A stretch of DNA of 64,000 bases from contig BTRK01000001.1 in the NCBI GenBank assembly GCA_036245805.1, positions 19,041,087-19,105,086 of the forward strand, read 5' to 3'. A model generated the notes under the pieces. That model ran no database searches. It saw only the letters and a list, made by a program, of their open reading frames with translations, and was not told the origin of the DNA. Positions 56,001-64,000 of the stretch are shown piece after piece; position 1 is the stretch's first letter; the number at the start of each line of letters is the position of its first letter. Source of the DNA: Pristionchus mayeri (Eukaryota > Nematoda > Chromadorea > Rhabditida > Neodiplogasteridae). Position numbers and translations under genes: made by a program.

Positions 56001-59000
56001 TGTCAAAATCTAGATTTGTCAAAATAATTGCTTGCGTATTTACGTACTAATGAGCCAAATTTGTTGCTTTATTTTTGCATTATAAATTGCATCGTGGAGT
56101 GAAATCACCAAATTGACTCGATTTCAGTCGATTTCAACCGTAAAATATTTGTCGATAGTACCACTTTTGCAATGCTGAATGTCAAAAACCCGAATCTAGA
56201 AGTGCGCACAGAAGCGTATATGTACATTTTCTTATTTACGTGGAAGTATTCTTTACTTCACGCGGAAAGCTCATCTTCATATGCTCAAAAATCGACATTT
56301 TCAGATGCCCAAATTTGAGCAAAATCGAGAATTCGAAAACCGATTTTTTTCGAACGATTCAAACACGGATTTTTCGATGATAACTCACATTCCCCAATCT
56401 TGAAACTTATTTTTTCGTCATCTCTGCTTCGAAATAGTGAAAATGGAGATGATAGAAACGAAAAAACTGAAATTCCTAACAGTTGATCCCTTTTCCTATA
56501 TCACGCCCCTCACCAGAAAATCGAGCTAGAACGACGATTCTTGGGAATGGAGCAAAAAGCGTCAAATGAGTTGCAGCCGGTTTTGGGCATCCTGGGGCAT
56601 GCCTAAGCCTCCTCCAAAGTCTCATTGTGCACACTTCATTTTGGAGCTCACTACACCGGGTTGGTTCTCGGCACTTCCTTCTTAGAAGGAATTTTCAGCG
56701 CGTCTCGTGAAACATGGACAAAAATTGTACTCTGAGTGACCCCCAATAATTTTTAGAGCTATTAGGTTGTGAAAAAAGTAACGCTCGATTTTAAAAATTT
56801 CTTTTCTGAGCTACCCCGCCTTTTGTTGCAGCCTGATTATCATATTGTTATATATTTACGTTGAGGGTCTGGATACTCTTTCCATCGCGCATTTGTTCAA
56901 GCCTGTGTAATTGCTATTGAGAACACAAGATGATGAGTGGCTTGTCATGAAAATACCGGGGGGGAGAACAAGAGTTATGCCAATTTTACTTTTTCCGATC
57001 GTTTGAAGTCCTTTCATTCCACCCTGCACCGCGCGCTTTCGAGCGATTGGAATGGAATGATCCATTGTTCCATTGTGATATTTGGCAGACCCCTCGTATG
57101 CGGCTTTTTTGGCGCCAAAATTTACATTCAGGGATAACTTTTCACGAGGAATTTAATGAACATACTTCAAAGTACGTCTCGCATGTAACTTTTTTTTACC
57201 AAGACTAATTTGATAATTTAAATGGCGATACGTTTTTTCCCAAGTGAGCTAGCGTTTTACTTCTAACAGTAAAAATGCTTATCTCGTCGAGCTCTTTCAG
57301 AATTACTATACATTTATGGGTTTTGGATGAGCCGTTCGAAAGATAGAAAAACCAACCACCAAATTTCAGCGCATCACACGAAATGATGGGTCAGAGATAC
57401 GGCTTTCTAAGGTTGATTTTCGAACTCTACGAGAAAAGTTAACCCTATGGAGATCTTAAAATCAGTACTTTATTTTTCGCTGTACGACCTATAGGTGAAA
57501 TTGCTCGGTTCTCTCAGATAGTCACTCATATTAAAAGCATGCTGATTATTATCTCCAGTAGAGGTACGGTACTGTGAGAATAGAAAGCGTAGTCCGTGGT
57601 GCGGTGGGCGAGATTTATTTTATTATTTCTAAGTATACGCGGAACATTTTTCCTCCGCGTTCCACGTATATTTAGAAACAAATGTACTAAATCTCGCCCA
57701 CCACACCACGGACTACGCTTTCTATTCTCACAGTAATACAACGGACTTACGCCGTATCATCGTCCAGTAGAGTATCGGTGAAATTAAGCTGTTTAATGGT
57801 CGCAGCACGGAGCAATCTTTCATAAAGATTCATTACATTACTTGATCGATCTACATATCCGAATCCACGAACGAGGACTCTTTGGATTCTCGTGGAGAGT
57901 AGATCGGCCACCTGAGGAGAATGTAAAATTATTGAACGGATAACAGAAGTACGGCTGTTATTTTAATTAAAAATGAAAAAAATTAACTATATTGATATGA
58001 GTTCTAGCGCACTGCTCCGAAATTTTACAATAAGGAATGAAAAAAAATAATTATGTCTGAAATTTATATTTGTACCAGGCTTTATAAAGATTTTTTTTGC
58101 GCTTTGATCACCTTCGGAATATCAATTTCTTTTTGCAAACTATTATCGATCTGTAACGGACGAGATTTAGCCTCTCTGTTATCCTTGTATGCGGACTACT
58201 AGAGGCAATGATTCCATCATTTATCGGAGGCTTCTTCCAGTGGGAGAGGGGACTAGAGTGATCAAGGGGGTCTCTAGATGTTACACATCGGGCGAGAGTG
58301 AGATAGGCACATCACATCTCGCCCTCACAATCACATACTAGTTACAGTTCTAATGCAATCCCAGATTGATTAATTCCAGTGTCTGACCTGCTCTATCATG
58401 GGGTCATTCAGACCACTCAAAGCAAGTGCCAGCGAAGAGTGAGCAGGGAAGAACTTGTACCGTCCTCGGATCCACTTTTCCCGGTTGTAGAACGGAATAT
58501 TATTGGGGTAGAGGTCGATGAACACGTTAAGTGCGTCCTGAAAAAAAGAACCATTAGAAGATCATTTGAAGCAGGTCCTCAATTTCAATAATTTTCAAAT
58601 AATTGTATCTAGGTGCGTACTAAATTTGAAAAAAATGCGGTTGTCAAACAGGATATATTCACCACATCCGAGCGAAGAATCACTTTCTTTAATCCAGGCC
58701 GATTGACAGGCCTCGCCATGAATTCGTTGACGGTAGAGTAGAAACGAGCGGAGACCTACATGATCTGCCTTACGAACTAGTTTCACGAGAACAATGAAAA
58801 AATGCTAATTTTTATCTTCCTTTTTTAAATCAAAATATGTTGTCCATGACCTATTCTGATATCTTTCAAACTAAGTCGTACCATCGCGAGATTTGACAAA
58901 TCAATGCATTCCTCATTCGTTCGAAGCTCAGAGAAGAGATGCTTAAGTGGAGGCCACGGAAGGACATTCCATCTTTAAAATGCGGACATTTAATCGAGTT

Positions 59001-62000
59001 GTGCCACTATTCAGTCATTAATAGCTCCCCCCTATACACTATCTTCCGTCTTGTGAATAATTATTTCTTGTTTATTTAAAAATTATACTGGTAGAATAAA
59101 ACTATATAACTAGTGGGCAACCACGCCTCTTTTAAAGTAAGAAGTTATATCCAGAAAAAAATCTTTTAAAGTTAGAAGTTATATCCAGAAAATAAGGCCA
59201 CGGGATATGGTAGCTTTTGGTTACGGTAGGAGTACGGTATAGATGTTTTGTTTCGATGTTACGACGAAATCATGAGTCTGTCATAACATCTGCTCCAACG
59301 CCACACCCAGGTTACGGTACCTGGACGGAAATAGCAACACCATATTTGTGGTCGTATAAAATTTTCTTTTGGAAATTTCTGAATCATTATTAGCGTAATG
59401 CTCTTGTATTTGGATTCCACACCAACTATAAAAATCCCGTTGGAATCGAAAGCGCCAGACGAAAAAGCTTTCAGTTTATTGTAAATGTTGTGACTAGTGG
59501 GCAATTACGCCTCATTTAAAGTTCACTGAATATTTAGAAAATAATAACTTTTGGATGCTGCAAAATGGCTGCAAAATCATCGTTCTCACGCTTTTTTTGC
59601 ATCCATACGCAGACGAAATCATGAATCTGACCCAGCGCACTGGGCTACGGTAGGCTTTGGTTACTGTAGTAGTACGGAATCGATGATTTCCATCCATCCT
59701 CCGATGAAATCATGACTCTGACACAAGATCTGGCCCAACGCCACTACGGGTTACGGTAGACGGACGGACAACCGCACACCATATTTGTTGTCGTAAAAAA
59801 TTTTCTTCTGGAAATTTCGGAAATCTTTTTAGTGTAATGACCTTGTATTTCGATTGCACAGAAACTATCAAAATCTCATTCGAATCGAAAGCGTCAGACA
59901 CAAAAAGCTTCCAGTTTATTGTAAATGTTGCAACTAGTGGGCAACTACGCCTCTTTTAAAGTTCCCGGCATATTCAGAAAATAATCTCCTATTGATGCCG
60001 GCAAATTGACGGTTCCCATGCCGCGTCCGTCCCAACGCTAGAGGTTACAGAAGATTTTTTTTTCATTAATTGACCATCGAAATCATGAATCTGACTCAGC
60101 ACCGACTACTGTAGTTTACTGTTACATTCCAATAACGTTATTGATGTTTTCCATCCATCCGCAGATGAAATCATGAATCTGACCTAGCGCATGACCCAGC
60201 GCACTGGGTTACGGTAGCCTTTAGTTACGGTAGTAGTACGGTATCGAAGATTTCCACCCATCCTCTGATGAAATCATGAGTCTGACACAACATCTGATCC
60301 AACGCCACTTCCAGGTTACGGTAGGATCACTCACAGACGAACACCATATTTGTGGTCGTAAATTTTTTTCTAAATCTTTTTAGTGTAATGACCTTGTATT
60401 TTGATTGCACAGAAACTATCAAAATCCCATCCGAATCGAAAGCGCCAGACACAAAAAGCTTTCAGTTTATAGTAAATGTTGCAATGGGCAACTACGTCCA
60501 TATCAGCAGGAAAGTGTTCCAGGAAAATTTTAAAAATAATTATTGCAAAAATGCCGGCAAAATCACTGATCGCAGACCGCGTCTCACCCAACGCTAGAAC
60601 TTACGGCAGGGATATGGCATCGACGTTTTGAATTGACTAAACAACGAAATCATAAATCTGACACAACATCTGACACAGCGCCACTGTGTACGGTAGGTTT
60701 CGGTTACTGTAGGATTTCAGTATTGATGTTTCCCATTCATCAGCCGACGAAATCGTGAATCTGACCCAGCGTCTGACCTACGGCTACGGGTTACGGTAGC
60801 TTACGGTTACTGTAGTAGTATGGTATTGATGTTTTGGTTCGATCTCCCGATGAAATCATGAGTCTGACACAACATCTGCTCCAACGCCACTTCCACGTTA
60901 CGGTAGACGGACGGACATAGCAACACCATATTTGTGGTCGTACAAATTTTTCTTCTGGAAATTTCTGAAATCTTTTTCGTCTGCTGACCTTGTATTTTGA
61001 TTGCACAGAAAGAAACTATCAAAATCTCGCTCGAGACCAACGCGCCAGTCAAAAAAGCTTTCAGTTTATGGTAAGGTATGCAATTGGAATAGTAAATTGA
61101 TATCGTGACAGCACCTATAAATTTCAAATACAATTGGGCTCGGGCTCGAATTCCAGCTGCTAACAGCCAGAAAGCAATTTTTAAATAAAAATTGACAAAA
61201 GTTTGAGTGATTTTTACAGAATGCGATATAACAGAAGTACCTCGAATACATCGAATCCTCTGTCGATTGGTCTATCTCGATGACGTTATCGTTGACCTTC
61301 TCCTCGCATACTGAACGGGTCACAGGTCGGGGCACGATGTCGCTGGGACAATCAGAAGGCTAAAAATGACAATAGGGATACTGTAGAAACGTAGGGAACA
61401 GAGCAGTTTAATAATATCCTGATTAGCCAAAGACTAAACAGTTTGCACCTTTTTCTCACAAGAGATGTATCTATCTATTTTGAAGGGGGGTGTATCATTT
61501 TAGAACTGGTTATTTAAAACCTTTTTGTGGTTGAAGTGAAGAATTTGGAACATTTTGTTTTTTACTGACGAGTTCTAAAATTACCAGTTCAAAAGTGATA
61601 CACCCTCGTTGACTAATACGCTATCAGGGTGGCAAGTAGGGTGGCTGAAATGGATCAACGGGTCGCTATTTAGAGGGCCTCGGCAAGTCAAAGACGTTTG
61701 AGACGGTTAACCGTCCCCTCTGACGGTTAGCCGTAATCCATTTCAGCCACCCTAGTCAGTCAAGTGAAAATGAACCAAATAGCACGTACCTCTGGCTCTT
61801 TCTTCACAATCTTCGCACTTCGATCGACCGAATCGTCGTCGACGATGACTTCTCTCTGTAAAAAAATAAATTATCTTGCTAATATCCTTAAAAGGTTTCA
61901 ATGCGTTGATTTTAAGTTTTTTGAGGAACTTTCTTAGAATCCTACCAAGCTCCACCCTCTTTAGTGCTATCCCCTTGGGGGTGTGGTCAAGTGCCTACTC

Positions 62001-62476
62001 TTAAACATACAAAATCTAATCCTAACTTTAAGGAGTGTAAAAAGAGCCATAAATAACTTTAGCCTAAGCAGTCCAAGCCAGATCCAAAGTATCCTTAAAG
62101 TTGAGTTGGTCGAAGGGGGCGGAGCTTGGTTAAGATCAAGGAAAGTGCCTTTTTGATACAACGCTATAAACAAAATTCGCCAAAAATTGGCGAACAAGTT
62201 TCATCGAGGTCGCAAAACAATCGCGAATAATCAGGAAAATATTTGAAGTTTCTATTCGAAGTTGAGTAATTATTTCGTCGCAATGTGCATCCCAAAGCGA
62301 AAGTACTTGCTCGCAAATTCAACTGGATGGATGCCGTAGAAATATTACTCTTTGCTTCCTTTCGTTGAGTGCAAAACGCCCAATAATAAAGCATAAATAA
62401 GTAGATCGATAATAGTTTGCAAATCATTCCGGCATACCTTGGGAGGACGACTCCTTTGAGCTGTAGTTGAATTCAT
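53014..62476 (-). CDS. F-box protein, tandem copy 3 (350 aa)
   Basis: Ten exons sum to 1053 nt: 62476-62438, 61855-61790, 61359-61241, 58972-58882, 58755-58663, 58537-58388, 57911-57751, 53841-53756, 53450-53326 and 53136-53014 (TGA). It starts MNSTTAQRSRPPK and has one REVIVDDD exon, not two. The F-box-like core is WNVLPWPPLKHLFSELRTNE and LSNLAMVSARFYSTVNEFM. It ends LPNSRIYWIHWER. The 58972 exon needs an AAG acceptor where copy 2 has CAG, so its splicing may be weakened. The intron 57750-53842 is 3.9 kb because of two adjacent palindromic elements and a MITE. The intron 61240-58973 holds a 2-kb tandem repeat field. Confidence 0.78.
53587..53748. mobile_element. 162-bp Tc1/mariner-type MITE at TA, copy 1
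   Basis: Ends CTGTGAGAACAGAAAGCG / CGCTTTCTGTTCTCACAG are flanked by TA (53585-53586 and 53749-53750). The neighbouring copy at about 63439 has the empty site GATTAGTAATTACC. A same-length relative is at 57572. It lies eight bases from the donor of the 53756 exon. Confidence 0.93.
53916..54927. mobile_element. 1-kb palindromic element P1, ATAT duplication
   Basis: It begins CAGGCC and ends GGCCTG. ATAT lies on both sides (53912-53915 and 54928-54931). The arms align as inverted copies from about 54050 (GCAGCAGCAGGCTGCTGC) to a centre near 54.5 kb. About 135 bp at the left end has no partner on the right. Each arm contains a tRNA-B-box-like sequence (GTTCGAACCCCAGCC). Mirror ORFs read the same sequence from both sides and are not genes. 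Confidence 0.82.
54932..57527. mobile_element. 2.6-kb palindromic element P2, ATAT duplication
   Basis: It begins GAGTGACTATCTGAGAGAA and ends with the complement TTCTCTCAGATAGTCACTC. ATAT flanks it (54928-54931 and 57528-57531). The arms match to a centre near 55.95 kb. The right arm carries an extra piece of about 578 bp (56501-57078) that the left arm lacks near 55370. It shares the ATAT between it and P1, so one element entered at the target copy left by the other. Confidence 0.85.
56501..57078. mobile_element. Insertion of about 578 bp in the right arm of P2
   Basis: The left arm at about 55360-55380 runs directly from GGGGTCTGCCACATAG into GGAAAAGGG. In the right arm the equivalent join is split by this segment, which starts TCACGCCCCTC and ends CATTGTGA between TATA and TATT. 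The ends match over only four bases, so its class is unknown. Confidence 0.7.
57572..57733. mobile_element. 162-bp Tc1/mariner-type MITE at TA, copy 2
   Basis: Ends CTGTGAGAATAGAAAGCG / CGCTTTCTATTCTCACAG with TA at 57570-57571 and 57734-57735. The paralogous intron at about 47630 has the uninterrupted GGTACGGTAAGACAG. Same family and same length as 53587-53748, with about 20 differences. Confidence 0.93.
59110..61080. repeat. Diverged tandem repeat field, about four units of 430-600 bp
   Basis: A unit containing GAAATCATGAGTCTGACACA, CCAACGCCACTTCCAGGTTA, ACACCATATTTGTGGTCGTA, CCTTGTATTTTGATTGCACA and AAAGCTTTCAGTTTATTGTA recurs starting near 59268, 59704, 60262 and 60849. A sub-motif GGTTACGGTAG is repeated many more times. 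It fills an intron of the F-box gene and encodes nothing convincing. Confidence 0.82.
61420..62230. repeat. Partner of the duplicated segment at 49540-50339
   Basis: Same content and order as 49540-50339: GGGTGTATC MITE (61489-61605), GGGTGGCTG MITE (61639-61752), the 66-nt exon and downstream intron. Differences are few and scattered (for example AGTCAACCAAG versus AGTCAGTCAAG). Confidence 0.85.
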
Positions 62477-62873
62477 CTTGCTAAGACTCGATCCACAGCA
62501 GATTTCCTGATATTTAAATAGAGAAGACATTCTCGTCTCAAACTAACTTATTATCATAGTATCAAGCCTAATGTTTGCAATCAATAACATATCTTGACTC
62601 TCCCAACAATGAGGAAAAGAGAGGTATTCGAGCGATACATTAGCACGCCTCAAGGTTTATAAAATAATATTGAATTGCTGAAACAACATGTTTATCGAAT
62701 AAAACACGAAAAGAATAATATTAAATATGCCCGGATATATAACATGATTGATTATGATATGATACATCTAACTTCGTTACTAAATCAAATCAAAAGAGGG
62801 CCAACATGGGAATAGAATGAATAATGCAGATAAACTTCGGAATGATCAGGATACCCTGAATAGTATATCCGGC

Positions 62874-63533
62874 TCATCTTTCCCATTGAACCCAGTAGAT
62901 GCGAGAGTTGGGTAGGGTCACAGGCGCCTTTTCCCATATCTTATTATCGGCTCTACCTCCGTCTTCAATCCGCACAAATGAGCCGTTTCGCAGTTTCTGT
63001 GAATACGCACTTAACACAGGAAATACTATTATATAACTGTTAGAATAATACACGCTATTGGCGTCGTGCCAGTTCTACAAAAATGATTAAAATTGTCCAC
63101 GATTCTTCACACACCACACCTATTGCTACGCATCCTTTTTTTTCCACAATATGGAAATATATATTTTCCAGAAAAACTTAATTCCCACCTCACTGAGGAA
63201 CTTGTTCCAGAAGGAGTGAGGAAGACCAAAGAAAACGGACGAGGATTCATTCATATCGTCGTATATTTCGGCGTGGGAAATGGTTGTGGTGCACAGCTTG
63301 TTGATGAAGCCAGCTGGAAGTATAAGTAATAGTAATCAGGAGTACGGAAAAAACGAACGAATTAAAACAATTACAAAATAATGAACAAATATTCTATGCG
63401 TTGCGTGTTGGTCGAGTGCACCGTGACACGTGCTGATTAGTAATTACCGGTATCACTGAGTCCCGTTGCCAGGTCTTCATAGAAATGAAAGTTGAGCCGA
63501 TTGGCTCGAGAGGCGATTGAAATTACGTGAGGA
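62874..63533 (-). CDS. F-box protein, tandem copy 4, 3' end only
   Basis: Exons 63533-63448, 63313-63189 and 62996-62874 (TGA) match the last three exons of copies 2 and 3 exactly in length (86, 125 and 123 nt) and phase. Examples are PHVISIASRANRLNFHF, INKLCTTTISHAEI and LPNSRIYWVQWER. The remaining exons lie beyond the right edge of the window or have been displaced by the mariner inserted just upstream. No stop or frameshift is visible in the part seen. Confidence 0.75.
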
Positions 63534-63555
63534 CTGAATAAGAATTATATAAATA

Positions 63556-64000
63556 TCAGGTTGTAGGGAAAGTCTTTGTCACTGGATTTGTGTTTACACT
63601 GCTCGTCGCAAGTGAACTTTGGCGCTCCCTCGTTGCTAGTGAATGACAATCAGTGAAGGGCCTTTATTGTAAACAACTCCCCATCCCCTTTCCTTCAGTC
63701 AATCTCTAGTAGAGCAACGATGTATGTTCCTGGTGCCACCCACTTCTGATTAACCTCTCTCTATCCTACACCACGATGAAGGATTCGGAAGCCCTACTGA
63801 AGAATGTTTATCCCACACATGCCCCCCTCGACAACACCTCCAGGAATTGGTTCCAACGGTTCGATGAATACGACTTTTCCCTCAATGATCAGGACCTATC
63901 TGGGAGACCTCGTTAGTTGTATTTGGAAATGTTGAAGAACGCTGTTGAAACGGACCCAATTCAAGGTGCCCGTGAAATGACTATTGCACTTAGAGTCTAC
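63556..64000 (+). mobile_element. mariner transposon, 5' part, cut by window edge
   Basis: The likely 5' terminus TCAGGTTGTAGGGAAAGTC follows TA, and GGTTGT..GAAAGT is common to mariner ends. A transposase frame follows about 220 bp in. The right end is outside the window. It lies in an intron of the fourth F-box copy, on the opposite strand. Confidence 0.75.
63776..64000 (+). pseudogene. mariner transposase N-terminal part with nonsense codon
   Basis: ATG at 63776 opens MKDSEALLKNVYPTHAPLD, then NWFQRFDEYDFSLNDQDLSG, the second half of the mariner helix-turn-helix (W-F-x-x-F...GRP). TAG at 63914-63916 interrupts right after SGRPR. The same frame then continues LKNAVETDPIQGAREMTIAL, as expected after the GRP motif. 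The first helix of the usual N-terminus is short or missing. Probably inactive. Confidence 0.78.

Overview
This window is eukaryotic and almost certainly from a nematode. Introns are mostly short, acceptors are the nematode type (TTTCAG), and acceptors lie directly against start codons, as expected for spliced-leader trans-splicing. F-box, bZIP and THAP genes are present as diverged local copies, and transposons are dense. A diplogastrid such as Pristionchus fits best. That is inference from gene style; no marker gene settles it. No rRNA, intact tRNA or CRISPR is present. All gene models were built by hand from splice signals, codon phase and paralogue comparison; no transcript or database was consulted.

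Layout. 1-6 kb: tandem repeats, a decayed plus-strand DNA-transposon gene with one in-frame stop, and a 755-bp MITE with a perfect 5-bp target duplication. 6-7.7 kb (minus): a bZIP fragment and a THAP-domain gene broken by a 4-bp duplication. 7.7-9.3 kb: a long palindromic element. 9.8-11.1 kb (minus): an F-box gene. Just upstream of its F-box exon is a 4-kb palindrome holding a second palindromic element. 15.9-30.7 kb (minus): two tandem paralogues, each 16 exons and 418 codons, with a GYF-like N-terminus and two zinc-finger-like motifs. The last intron of one copy has grown to about 4 kb by an LTR retrotransposon and a palindrome. 31-39.6 kb (minus): a THAP gene whose introns hold Helitrons, MITEs, a tRNA-like foldback, a dead mariner and a LINE tail. 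39-46 kb: solo LTRs, duplicated acidic exons of the THAP gene, and a block of coiled-coil exons. 46.3-63.5 kb (minus): at least three tandem F-box genes (368 aa, 350 aa and a 3'-end fragment). 63.6 kb to the end: the 5' part of a second dead mariner.

The duplicated genes serve as internal controls. At several introns one paralogue carries an element and another keeps the empty site, so insertion boundaries and target duplications can be read directly. The main message is a lineage-specific regulatory gene cluster (F-box, THAP, GYF/zinc finger) growing by local duplication while foldback elements, TIR elements and LTRs remodel its introns.
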